A stretch of DNA of 23,014 bases from a virus. Within the stretch, counting starts at the first letter, position 1. Each line of letters starts with the position of its first letter. The notes beneath the pieces are model-generated. The model ran no database searches. It was not told the DNA's origin and saw only the letters and a list, made by a program, of their open reading frames with translations. The stretch spans positions 1 through 23,014 of IMG/VR virus record IMGVR_UViG_3300037117_000062; one strand, given 5' to 3'. Below, one piece after another: positions 1-7,655 of the stretch. A program made the position numbers and the translations under genes.

Positions 1-256
1 CGTAGCTGAGCCCGGTCACCGTCATCAAGTTGCCGGCGATGGAACCGACACCCTTGGTATCAACGAACTGGTCGACGTTGGTCTCCAGGCGGCGGCGCAT
101 GATCGGCCACATGACGATGAAATCGCTGTCTGCCGGCTCCGGTACGCGGTTGATCTGGCCACGGATCACGTCAACGCTGCTCGGCAGCACGCTACTCATA
201 AAGGAGCGCAGCGCCATGATGGCGTCGTCTTCGGTAGGAGTCAGCAATATAGTCAC
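1..256 (-). CDS. Neck/tail terminator-like protein (N-terminal part, runs off left edge)
   Basis: Reading starts at a GTG whose first bases overlap the TGA of the upstream gene (GTGA junction), and stays open for 85 codons to the window edge. The visible N-terminus contains NRVPEPADSDFIVMWPIMRR followed by LETNVDQF. This resembles phage neck or tail terminator proteins of the LIC12616/gp12 type, which close the head-tail connector and cap the tail tube. The position directly after gp10-like and collar-like genes supports this. The C-terminal part is missing, so family membership rests on the N-terminal motif and context only. Confidence 0.6.
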   Translation of the reverse strand, partial: MTILLTPTEDDAIMALRSFMSSVLPSSVDVIRGQINRVPEPADSDFIVMWPIMRRRLETNVDQFVDTKGVGSIAGNLMTVTGLSY

Positions 257-636
257 GAGCCATCCTGGAGTACGACTGCCACTTTGCACCAGTCAGGCCA
301 CTGTTCGAGGGACTGAACCACTAACCAAGTGCCAATGCTTGTCCCATTATTGATGACAATCAAGTCACCGCCCTTGCCAGCGACGCGCACCGTACCGTCG
401 AGCTTGCCCTTGATGTAGATGGCCCGCTTCTCGCCGTTGAGGTTGAGGCCCTCGACCTGCATCAGGTCCCTAAACGACAAGCTTTGAACCTGCACCGGAA
501 CTTCGGTAACTGTGTTGTAAGCCGGCGTCTGTTTGCCGTCGGGAGCGATCGTGTAGCCGGTAGACGACATAACAGTAGCGAAGATATCCGGGTTAACCGC
601 CGTTATGACGCTTCCGGCTATAGAGCGAAGATCCAC
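253..636 (-). CDS. Small collar/head-tail joining protein
   Basis: This 127-residue protein starts with GTG immediately after the TAA of the glycosyltransferase-like gene (TAAGTG, no gap) and ends with a GTGA overlap into the next gene. Visible features are a short N-terminal region (AGSVITAVNPDI) and a central part (RDLMQVEGLNLNGEKRAIYI) that leads into beta-rich segments with DLIVINNGTSIGTWLVV. The size, the fold impression and the place between gp10-like and terminator-like genes fit small collar or head-completion proteins of siphoviruses. No catalytic motif is visible. The exact family is inferred from context. Confidence 0.6.
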   Translation of the reverse strand: MDLRSIAGSVITAVNPDIFATVMSSTGYTIAPDGKQTPAYNTVTEVPVQVQSLSFRDLMQVEGLNLNGEKRAIYIKGKLDGTVRVAGKGGDLIVINNGTSIGTWLVVQSLEQWPDWCKVAVVLQDGS

Positions 637-1563
637 TTAGGCAACCTTCCGCTGCGCCGAATCGTCTGTCATGCCGATCGCCGCCAAGGCGTGGCCGACG
701 CAGAACTCCGGCGAAAGCTTCTTCTTGAACTTTTCCATTTGGCTACCATGCAACCCCTTCCACATGGCCTTGGCCATAATAGCCTTGGAGAAGAAGTCGT
801 CGATCGAGGCGGCGAAATCGACCACCTCGTCCCACGGCTTCGACAGTAGGTGTGGCTCGGCCACCACTGGGCGACCGATATGCAACGCTGTGTTGCAGCG
901 TGAACTCGACACCAGGCCCATCTCCTCGAACTTCCTTATCTGCACGATCACCTTGGCGCGCGACATCAATTGGTCGCGCTCGGTCTGGGTCTTGAAGTCG
1001 CTCACGATCTTAACCGCCTTGGGCGAATTGATTTTGTTCGCCAGCCGCTTGAGCAACTTGAGCCGGCGCGGCGTCAGCGAGCCGTAGAAACCGAAGTCAT
1101 AGTCCGGTACGATGCCGTGGTTGCGTACCAAAGTCGGCGCGTAGCCCAACTCGATCTGCGCGGTCGGCGCGAATTGGCCGTACCAGCGCGTGATGTTCTC
1201 GCCAGGCACCAAGTGGAGGATGCCGTCAAAGTATTTGGCCACTTCGGGGAACACCCGTTGGCGCACAACCATCTCTTCCTGGGTACCGTGGTTGAAGCCT
1301 TTATCGGTTGGCTCCTCGGTCGCCAACATCAGAAAGCGGGCGCCCTTGCTGTGGGCCTCGGCGATAATTGGAACGTGATAGGGGAAGAAGCCCTCGACGA
1401 TGATATTTATGCCTTGACCAGGGCCGAGGAAGCGCGTGTTACTGGTCTCCCACACGATCTGGTGACCGAATGATCTCAACTGATGGCCAAAAATTCCCAC
1501 AACATCTTCTAGTGAGCGTTGCCCAACTTCATTGTGGTTGAACATATTAACGAGAAAGATCAT
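637..1563 (-). CDS. Glycosyltransferase-like protein inside the neck module
   Basis: This 308-residue protein starts at an ATG in an ATGA overlap with the gp10-like gene. It has the two-domain look of GT-B glycosyltransferases. The N-terminal half has alternating strands and helices, including GINIIVEGFF and ARFLMLATEEPT. The C-terminal half contains FGFYGSLTPRR, the stretch AKVIVQIRKF, and EEMGLVSSSRCNTALHIGRP. The last resembles the acidic/glycine nucleotide-sugar loop of GT4-type enzymes followed by GRPVVAE. The acceptor and sugar cannot be told from the sequence. It has no signal peptide or membrane helix, so it should act in the cytoplasm. It sits between two connector genes, which suggests a role on virion proteins or host surface precursors. 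That role is inference; a degenerate enzyme is also possible. Confidence 0.65.
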   Translation of the reverse strand: MIFLVNMFNHNEVGQRSLEDVVGIFGHQLRSFGHQIVWETSNTRFLGPGQGINIIVEGFFPYHVPIIAEAHSKGARFLMLATEEPTDKGFNHGTQEEMVVRQRVFPEVAKYFDGILHLVPGENITRWYGQFAPTAQIELGYAPTLVRNHGIVPDYDFGFYGSLTPRRLKLLKRLANKINSPKAVKIVSDFKTQTERDQLMSRAKVIVQIRKFEEMGLVSSSRCNTALHIGRPVVAEPHLLSKPWDEVVDFAASIDDFFSKAIMAKAMWKGLHGSQMEKFKKKLSPEFCVGHALAAIGMTDDSAQRKVA

Positions 1564-2012
1564 TTAACCACCCATGTTATAGAATTAGACATTGCGCCAG
1601 TGTCAACCAATGGTTGCGTTCCCGACTTCCTGGCGAGAGTAGATGGCTTATTCGGCAGCCAACCGCCGTTAAAAATAGAATCCACGAGCTGGCCCTTGAT
1701 CTTATCGCCCATGTAATCGAGCGTTACCGTAGCATCGTAGTCGTTGGCCTTTAGCAGCTTCTCAATGTCGCCGGCCCAGCCGCCGCTTTTGTTGGCAACC
1801 ATGGTGCGAAAGAACGGCCGCGGCGGGATGTTTTTGGTGCCGTACTCGTTCAAAGCAGCCTTCATTGCGTTGAGCGTTCCGCTCTCGTCCGTAGACCCGT
1901 CCTGAAACCCGACGCTCAGCGTCCCTGGGCTGCGAACCTTTTCGGCCATCGCCTTGAGTGCGGCCGCCAGCTTAGCGCCACCACTGAACTTAGTGGTGAA
2001 GATATCGGCCAC
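1560..2012 (-). CDS. HK97 gp10-like head-tail/tail completion protein
   Basis: This 150-residue protein starts with GTG directly after the TAA of the DUF4054-type gene. It carries the hallmarks of the HK97 gp10-like family: an N-terminal basic helix, a central segment YGTKNIPPRPFFR, and a C-terminal PLVDTGAMSNSITW motif. Members act at the head-tail interface or in tail completion. The length is typical. The stop overlaps the next start as ATGA, so it is probably translated together with the glycosyltransferase-like gene. Confidence 0.85.
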   Translation of the reverse strand: MADIFTTKFSGGAKLAAALKAMAEKVRSPGTLSVGFQDGSTDESGTLNAMKAALNEYGTKNIPPRPFFRTMVANKSGGWAGDIEKLLKANDYDATVTLDYMGDKIKGQLVDSIFNGGWLPNKPSTLARKSGTQPLVDTGAMSNSITWVVK

Positions 2013-2453
2013 TTAATAACCACCGATCATCGGCCAGCGCCCGCCAACCACAAACTGCGGTCGCGCCCTATACCTAGCGGTGCGGTAGCCCACCGTGGCT
2101 TGCCAAAACGCAAGACCATATTTTGTCTGCGTGAAAAAAGCCGCGGCAGCCGACATGTTCGTCGGCATCTCGACTGCAACGTGAACGCTACCTTCGGCCG
2201 CATCGCTAATGCGACCCACCAACTGTGATGGTGCCTCACCGTTGGCGCCGGAATACAAAAAGGCAAGATGAGCTGTTAACATATTTAGTAAGGTGCTTTG
2301 GATTGCTGCAGTAGGCACCGGGCCGCCGCCGTCATTTCGACAATACATTGTGGCTTCATTGAAATATTCTTGAGCTGTCGGCTGGGACACAGCCGCAAAT
2401 TCAGGATATCTCGCGACCCACGACGCATAGTCGAATGTGACGACGACGCCCAT
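2013..2453 (-). CDS. DUF4054-type head-tail connector protein
   Basis: This 146-residue protein begins MGVVVTFDYASWVARYPEF, the usual opening of DUF4054 phage proteins (F...YPEFA followed by a helical region). A central LLNMLTAHLAFL helix and a C-terminal GLAFWQATVGYRTARY segment also fit the family. These proteins are adaptor-type connectors next to the portal ring. It lies between the 171-residue structural protein and the gp10-like gene, as in related head modules. Confidence 0.8.
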   Translation of the reverse strand: MGVVVTFDYASWVARYPEFAAVSQPTAQEYFNEATMYCRNDGGGPVPTAAIQSTLLNMLTAHLAFLYSGANGEAPSQLVGRISDAAEGSVHVAVEMPTNMSAAAAFFTQTKYGLAFWQATVGYRTARYRARPQFVVGGRWPMIGGY

Positions 2454-2460
2454 GTGCTTA

Positions 2461-2976
2461 TCACCCCGTCCGAGCGCCGGTCTGGATTGGGGTTACACCC
2501 GAACCTCCCGGTGCCATCGGTACAGCCTTCGGCCAGCGCGGGTCGACATTGACCTCGCGCCCCTTGACGTTGATGGTCGCGGGATCGAGCGGCTCGAGGT
2601 TACTTTTGACTTCCTCATGCTCTACGGCCATCTTGGCTGCAGCCTCGGAAGTAGCGGCGGCGAAGATCTGCTTGTTCTTCACCATGACGCTATCCTCGTT
2701 GGCCTTGAGCCAAGATTCCCACACGTCCGCCGGCACGTTGTGCGTCAATGCGTAGCCGCCCGGCATGGCGAAGTTTGGCTGCGCACTGAGCGGCTTCGGG
2801 CCGTTGACCTTGAATCCCTCACCGACCTGGTAGTTGACTTCAACCTCACGGCTGCCACCACCCATGACTTGCTGATGTTCCTTGCGGGACTTGAACACCC
2901 TCAAGACGAGACCGTTCGGGACCTTGCACGCCACGCTGACGTGCTTCGATCCCTTGGAGGCTTCGTTTTCTGCCAT
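2461..2976 (-). CDS. Conserved phage structural protein, 171 aa, function unknown
   Basis: The ATG start is preceded by AGGAG eight bases upstream, a good ribosome binding site. The protein has a short lysine-rich N-terminus, a segment HVSVACKVPNGLVLRVFK, then VPADVWESWLKANEDS, and a proline- and glycine-rich C-terminus. The VACKVPNGL stretch looks like a small beta domain seen in proteins encoded next to DUF2184-type capsid genes. No enzyme motif, signal peptide or membrane helix is present. The position directly after the major capsid gene suggests a head or head-vertex component. Confidence 0.6.
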   Translation of the reverse strand: MAENEASKGSKHVSVACKVPNGLVLRVFKSRKEHQQVMGGGSREVEVNYQVGEGFKVNGPKPLSAQPNFAMPGGYALTHNVPADVWESWLKANEDSVMVKNKQIFAAATSEAAAKMAVEHEEVKSNLEPLDPATINVKGREVNVDPRWPKAVPMAPGGSGVTPIQTGARTG

Positions 2977-2979
2977 GGT

Positions 2980-4086
2980 TCAGACTCCTACCATTCCCTG
3001 GAAGGCGACCGGCATGCGGATGATTGCACCCCAAGTGCCGCCAGTAACCTTCTGCTTGAACGCGCTCATCTCGCGCACGATGACATGGGCACGCATCTTC
3101 TCATTGAAGGAGCAGTAACCAGTAGCTTGCCCCTCAATCGACTCGGCGATCATCTGCACCATGTTGCCGGCCGCAATGCCTTGCGGATTGGAAGCCGTCA
3201 ACACCCCGTACTGCACCGCGGTCACGAACCGAAGACCTGGGAAGGTCCTCTTCAACATATCGCTGACGGTGATGCCGAAGGAGTTGGTGAAGTCGAGCGC
3301 CACTTGCGAGCCCGGCGACATGGCGAGCACCAACTTGGTGCCCTTGTCAACGAGGCCGGCAGCGGTAGTAACCAGCGTTTCGTAGATCGCCAAGATGTCG
3401 TTGTAGACCTCGTTGGCCGTGCAGTTCGGCGCCCCGCCAGTAGTGAACCAAGTGACGCCCACAGCGGGTGATGCCTTGCTTCCAGGTGTCAGGTTGGCCG
3501 GCAGGTTCGGGTCGTTGAGCAAACCGTAGTTCTGCAGGCCATTAACACCGTAAAAGTACGACAGGTTCGTAAACTTATTGAGCTGCGTGGCGGCGGACTT
3601 ATCGATCTCCGACACGTAGTTGATGCGGCCCAGGCCGGCACGCTCGAGTTCGCGCTCGCCGTACTGCTTGACGGTCTGGAACAGGTAGGACTGGCGAGCC
3701 GGCCAGTTCATGTTGAGGCCAGCGCGTCCAGAGTTGGCGTAGTCGCCGTAGCTGGACACCTCGCCGGTGTGCTCGACCACCGGGAACAGCGCGGCGTCGT
3801 CAAGCCAGGTTCCCTTACGGTTCTCGCCGAGAATCTCCGCTGCCTTGTTCGGGCTGAACAAGATCTCGTAGACCTGCGGGTCGATCAACGTAGTGAGCAT
3901 CGCCGGGATGCCCGCATTGGGGTCCGTCGTCAACGTGGGCATTGCGTCCATAGCGAGTGCCCAGTTGCGGCGAAACTCTTCGGGTACATAGGCTTTCGCC
4001 TCGGCGCCCGGTTCCCAACTAACGCCAAGTTCCATGAGCCGCGCCTTGTCGGCAGCAAAGGTGCGGACTGCTTCTTGCAGGTTCAT
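2980..4086 (-). CDS. Major capsid protein (DUF2184 type)
   Basis: This 368-residue protein has an ATG start preceded by AAGGAG at 4095-4100 with an eight-base spacer, the strong ribosome site expected for an abundant protein. Visible family features are an N-terminal AVRTFAADKARLMELGVSW, the central VSSYGDYANSGRAGLNMNWP, the helix containing YGERELERAGLGRINYVSE, and a C-terminal VGGTWGAIIRMPVAFQGM-like ending. This organisation matches the DUF2184 major capsid family of HK97-fold siphoviruses. It follows the cement gene, whose TAA sits in the capsid gene's Shine-Dalgarno region. No N-terminal delta domain is visible. Scaffolding is probably supplied by the charged tail of the protease gene product. 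Confidence 0.9.
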   Translation of the reverse strand: MNLQEAVRTFAADKARLMELGVSWEPGAEAKAYVPEEFRRNWALAMDAMPTLTTDPNAGIPAMLTTLIDPQVYEILFSPNKAAEILGENRKGTWLDDAALFPVVEHTGEVSSYGDYANSGRAGLNMNWPARQSYLFQTVKQYGERELERAGLGRINYVSEIDKSAATQLNKFTNLSYFYGVNGLQNYGLLNDPNLPANLTPGSKASPAVGVTWFTTGGAPNCTANEVYNDILAIYETLVTTAAGLVDKGTKLVLAMSPGSQVALDFTNSFGITVSDMLKRTFPGLRFVTAVQYGVLTASNPQGIAAGNMVQMIAESIEGQATGYCSFNEKMRAHVIVREMSAFKQKVTGGTWGAIIRMPVAFQGMVGV

Positions 4087-4098
4087 TTGTGTTTCTCC

Positions 4099-5088
4099 TT
4101 AACCGAGCGGATGGCTGGAAGTTTTGACCAGCTCGCCCGGTGCGCCGCTGGACATGGCGATCCACTTCGTCTCAACATTTCCGTAGGCCGTAATTGAAGT
4201 CGAGTTGAGAGTCTGTGTCTTGTTGACGATATAGGTGCCGGAGCCACCTGCTCCAGTACCGAGCGCCGTGATCCAAGTAGTCGTAGCGCTTGTCGTGGTC
4301 GTGCCATCGGTACCAGCGATGCTCTGACCAACGGCTAACGTGCCGGTGAGCGAACCACCCACAGTCAACGTACCGTAAGTCTCGGTGATAGTCGTCGAGG
4401 TGACGTTCTGTTCGCCGATGCTGACAGTGTAGGTACCAACCGAACCGGAGGTTCCGCCAGTTAACTGACTGACGATCTGCGTGCCGGTGGCAACCGCCAC
4501 GCCGCCCGCCGAACCTGCGGAACCGGCGATAGTGGCACCAACCACCAACTTGCCGCTGCCGATCGTGCTGACCGTCAGGATGTTGCCGGAGATGGAACCA
4601 GTGACCGAGGCCGAACCGGCCGCAATCGAGGCAGCCGTCGAGGTGGCCCCCGCGGTTGGGCTGGCGGTGGCCGCAAACGTCACCTTGCCAGTGGCGAGGT
4701 CGGCGTAAGCTTTCTGCCCCATCAAGGCGTCGGCGGTGCCGTCGTTCTTCATGAGGAAGTCACCACCAGTCATCAGCGAGACATCAAGGCCGGCCGGAAC
4801 CACCATCGACGCATCGGCAAGATAAGTAGTGATCAACGCTCGCTGAGAGCGATGCACGAAACCGGCAACTTGGCCGATGCCGTTGTTGTTGGCTACTTGG
4901 CCGGCGTTGTCCGCATCGAGAGGATACGGGGCAACCCAGGCGAAGCGGCCAACAGTAAGACCGTTGGCACCAGCCACGAGTCCTCCAGGGCCGGCGTCGT
5001 AGCTGAAGTACGGATTGGCGCTGGCGAAGTCGCCCGCAACGCCAAGTGCCGGAAGGGTGGTAACGGAAGTTTGGAAACCGCCACTCAT
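4099..5088 (-). CDS. Capsid cement/decoration protein (Gp24-like) with duplicated C-terminal domain
   Basis: This 329-residue protein has AAGGAG at 5097-5102, eight bases before its ATG. The N-terminal part (about residues 1-130) has the opening typical of phage structural cement proteins: GVAGDFASANPYFSYDAGPG, then GLVAGANGLTVGRFAWV. The rest is longer than a bare cement protein. It contains two glycine/serine/threonine-rich repeats that each end with a GTYTVS- or GTYIVN-like strand followed by STSIT- or STTIT- and a TYG/AYG ending (about residues 155-238 and 239-302). These look like two copies of a small beta domain. The final 25 residues return to non-repeat sequence. The protein should sit on the outside of the capsid and lock capsomers. 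Confidence 0.8.
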   Translation of the reverse strand: MSGGFQTSVTTLPALGVAGDFASANPYFSYDAGPGGLVAGANGLTVGRFAWVAPYPLDADNAGQVANNNGIGQVAGFVHRSQRALITTYLADASMVVPAGLDVSLMTGGDFLMKNDGTADALMGQKAYADLATGKVTFAATASPTAGATSTAASIAAGSASVTGSISGNILTVSTIGSGKLVVGATIAGSAGSAGGVAVATGTQIVSQLTGGTSGSVGTYTVSIGEQNVTSTTITETYGTLTVGGSLTGTLAVGQSIAGTDGTTTTSATTTWITALGTGAGGSGTYIVNKTQTLNSTSITAYGNVETKWIAMSSGAPGELVKTSSHPLG

Positions 5089-5100
5089 GTTGATATCTCC

Positions 5101-6666
5101 TTATGCCTGTCCGATGCGAGCGGCACCGGGGAAACGCTTGTTGAAGCTGTCGACGGAGGCCGCATCCATCGCGATGTGCTCAGCCGCCGGCTTCTTCTCG
5201 TTGGGCTTGGGTTGAGCTTCAAGGACGTGCTTGAGCGCGGCAGGATGGATCTGATCGACATCCTTCTTGCCGAGCGCACCAAGCGCAGTGCGGTAGACGC
5301 CTTCGGCGCTGTCGTGCGCCATGGCGATATTGCCCACCCACGGCCGCACGAAGTTCTCGGCCTCGCGGATGTCCTTCTGGGTCTTGGTGGCGGTATCGGC
5401 AGCGACCTTGATCGCCGACTTGATCGCCGCGTCCATTGCCTTCTTCGGCACCATTTCTTCCTTCTCCTCGTCTTTGGCCGGCTCCTTGACGGGAGTAGAC
5501 TCGTCTGCGTCCTTGGCTCCGGACATGAGTGCGTCGAGCGCCTTCATATCGTCTTCGGAGATCTTGTCCTTAAGGAAGTTTTTGACGCCCTCGGCGTCCA
5601 TTGCCGTGTCGTCCTCGTCCTCAGCGGGCTTCTTGACTTCGTCTTTTTCTTCGTCCTTGGCCGGCTCGTCCTTTTTCTCCGGCTCTTCGTCGCCGGCAGG
5701 CTCTTCCCTGTCAAGCGAATCGAGGAAGCCGTGGACGTCCTCAAGCTTGGCGTCCTTGGCCAGCTTGCCGTCGAGCAGCTTGGCGATGCCGGCGAAGATT
5801 GCCGGCTTGCTCTCGACGTAGTTCTTGGCCGTGACGCCCTTGAGTACTGACGCGAGGTCAATCTTGGCGTCTTGTGCCATCTTCGGCTTCAGGAAGACCA
5901 TCAGGGCTCCCTGGGCCAGTGCAGCCTTGCGGCTCAGTTTCACACCCATCTGGATGATCTCCTCTGTTATGGGTAATGCCGAATCTCCGACAATGACATC
6001 ACTGCCGGCTCTCCCTTCCCTTACCAAAGCGACGTGATTGCCGATGATGTCGCGCATCACGCCGTCGTATTCTGCTCCGTTGTAGTTGCCGGGCGTCATA
6101 TCGGCCCGGTAGCGGTAGGCGGACGAAAGTTCTTTCTGAGTGCCAGACTCCACCGCGTCAATGAAATCCTTCGCCCATAGCACCAGGCTGTTGCGCAGAT
6201 AAGGCTCCGCAAACTCAGCATCGGTACCGGTGGAGCCGATCACTAAATCAGGCTGGTGATCTTGCGCGTTGACCGGGACGTGCTCGCTAAGTAGCGGTAA
6301 ATTATTGAATGAAGGCGCGGCCTTGCGCAGTTCAGCCGGGTCGCGCAGCAGCTGATAGACCTTGTCGCGCTTGAGGCCCATCTCTTCCCAGTCAGGGATC
6401 TCAGAGCCGAGATAGGGACACACATTCGATTTTGAAATATTTGTTATCTCAACATGCAGCCGACCGTCGTCGTCAGTACGGCGCACGCTGGCGCGGTCGA
6501 AGGCGAAGGAATCTTGGGCTTGCTTGTCTTCTTCGTCCTCATCCTTCCCAACAAATTCCTCACCCACCGATTTAGGGATACCAATCGTGCTCTTGCCCTC
6601 ACGCGCGGCGAACATCGCCCTGCGCTGTGCTTCACTTACCGGAGGATCAGTAGCTATCTGTGGCAT
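5101..6666 (-). CDS. DUF2213-type prohead protease with acidic/lysine-rich scaffold-like tail
   Basis: The ATG at 6666 is chosen because AAGGAGGG lies at 6673-6680, six bases upstream, and because it overlaps the ParA-like stop as TAATG. The product is 521 residues. Residues about 55-240 match DUF2213 phage proteins: FNNLPLLSEHVPV (His129), KELSSAYRYRADMTPG (Ser181/Ser182), and IIGNHVALVREGRAGSD (His211). These are placed like the histidine and serine of S78/U35 prohead proteases. Residues about 310-420 are very rich in Glu, Asp, Lys and Pro. A helical C-terminal part (about 420-521) follows and ends RFPGAARIGQA. It directly precedes the cement and capsid genes. A fused protease plus internal scaffold is the likely role; cleavage activity is inferred. 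Confidence 0.8.
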   Translation of the reverse strand: MPQIATDPPVSEAQRRAMFAAREGKSTIGIPKSVGEEFVGKDEDEEDKQAQDSFAFDRASVRRTDDDGRLHVEITNISKSNVCPYLGSEIPDWEEMGLKRDKVYQLLRDPAELRKAAPSFNNLPLLSEHVPVNAQDHQPDLVIGSTGTDAEFAEPYLRNSLVLWAKDFIDAVESGTQKELSSAYRYRADMTPGNYNGAEYDGVMRDIIGNHVALVREGRAGSDVIVGDSALPITEEIIQMGVKLSRKAALAQGALMVFLKPKMAQDAKIDLASVLKGVTAKNYVESKPAIFAGIAKLLDGKLAKDAKLEDVHGFLDSLDREEPAGDEEPEKKDEPAKDEEKDEVKKPAEDEDDTAMDAEGVKNFLKDKISEDDMKALDALMSGAKDADESTPVKEPAKDEEKEEMVPKKAMDAAIKSAIKVAADTATKTQKDIREAENFVRPWVGNIAMAHDSAEGVYRTALGALGKKDVDQIHPAALKHVLEAQPKPNEKKPAAEHIAMDAASVDSFNKRFPGAARIGQA

Positions 6667-7391
6667 TACGATCCCTCCTTCGGAGCGCACGCGCTCTTCG
6701 CCAAACCGCCCAACCCCACCTTATCGAAGTCTGCCCAAGTCGAAGTTAGCCAAGTTCGCACGTAGCCGCGCAGCATGCGCGACTGACCGGCGTCGCGGCA
6801 GAAGTCGGTAAAGCCGACGCCGAGCTTGTCGACAGTCTCACACGCCCGCTCGGCCAAGTGCGGCACTACCACGGTCTGCGGCTCCATTTGGGCTAACACC
6901 GCGGCGAACTTGCTGTCAGCGCCGTCCCATTCGAAGTAACCGCCGGCGACATCGCTGATGTGGTTCTTTACCAGAATGTGCCGCGAGCCACCACCGATCC
7001 TGGCGGCAGCCGCCGAAACCTCGCCTAGCGATTGAACGCTTGGTCCCAGCACATGCATCAGAACCAGACCGACGGCGCCGGTTTGAACATCGTCCAACAA
7101 ATGCGCCTGCTCTAGTGTGGCAAGGCTCTTGGACAGCATGCCGGCCCGCACGTCGATGACGGTGACGCCGGAGGCGACGTCGAACATCTCCATCTGATCC
7201 TCGACGCGCGCCATATCGACGACCTTGGCTGACGGCACGAAGCGTGCCAGGCCGCCAGCCGGGTTCTCCGAGTCGAATGCCCTACCTGACACGCCAGTCG
7301 AGGCCAGATAGTCGATCAGCGACCGGGTAACGGTGGTCTTGCCGACGCCGCCCTTATCGGAGCCGACCATGATAATCAGAGGCACTGTCAT
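6666..7391 (-). CDS. ParA/MinD-like P-loop ATPase
   Basis: The product begins MTVPLIIMVGSDKGGVGKTT, a deviant Walker A motif with the signature lysine (Lys13) and catalytic lysine (Lys18) of the ParA/MinD/ArsA family. A FDSENPAG segment stands where family members have their second acidic motif, and VTVIDVRAG is the Walker B-like strand. A LMHVLGPSVQSL segment follows. The 241-residue length suits a single-domain ATPase without an N-terminal DNA-binding domain. The start at 7391 puts the P-loop ten residues in, as usual. An in-frame ATG at 7454, four bases beyond the upstream stop, would add 21 residues and cannot be excluded. No ParB-like gene is visible. The stop overlaps the protease start as TAATG. 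Confidence 0.85.
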   Translation of the reverse strand: MTVPLIIMVGSDKGGVGKTTVTRSLIDYLASTGVSGRAFDSENPAGGLARFVPSAKVVDMARVEDQMEMFDVASGVTVIDVRAGMLSKSLATLEQAHLLDDVQTGAVGLVLMHVLGPSVQSLGEVSAAAARIGGGSRHILVKNHISDVAGGYFEWDGADSKFAAVLAQMEPQTVVVPHLAERACETVDKLGVGFTDFCRDAGQSRMLRGYVRTWLTSTWADFDKVGLGGLAKSACAPKEGS

Positions 7392-7457
7392 TAGTTTTTC
7401 TCTCGGCCCGGCACGGTCATAGCGCCGCGGGTGCAGCGGAAAGCTGTAGCTCATGCA

Positions 7458-7655
7458 TCAGCATTTCCCCATCGGCGCGGTGGCGCATAATTGCTGGGCC
7501 GCGCAGCGCAGATTGTCATTGATGACGTGCATACGGCTTTCTTCCACCTTGCCGAGGCGAATTTCCTCGATCTCCTCAGGCGAGGTACCGACGGTGACCG
7601 ACTCGGCCAAGAAGTAGCCGCCGGGATCGATCAACATGTTAACGAGGTGGGTCAC
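7458..7655 (-). CDS. Hypothetical protein, 65 aa
   Basis: A GTG start overlaps the preceding stop as GTGA. The product has an N-terminal MTHLVNMLIDPGGYFLAES, a glutamate-rich middle (PEEIEEIRLGKVEES) and a C-terminal part with three cysteines (LRCAAQQLC and a final Cys). It has no signal peptide or membrane helix. I do not recognise a family. Tight packing on both sides supports it as a real gene. Confidence 0.55.
   Translation of the reverse strand: MTHLVNMLIDPGGYFLAESVTVGTSPEEIEEIRLGKVEESRMHVINDNLRCAAQQLCATAPMGKC

Noticed and set aside
2437-3471. Long plus-strand frame (344 codons) opposite the capsid and structural genes
   Set aside because: It is antisense to well-supported genes, has shadow-like His/Arg/Leu-rich composition and no family signature.
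4852-5850. Long plus-strand frame (332 codons) opposite cement and protease genes
   Set aside because: Its content mirrors the GC-rich codons of the genes below, with no recognisable domain and no ribosome site consistent with an operon.
7392-7454. N-terminal extension of the ParA-like protein by 21 residues
   Set aside because: An ATG at 7454 close to the previous stop would allow it, but the P-loop would then be about 30 residues in, unlike the family; kept only as an alternative.
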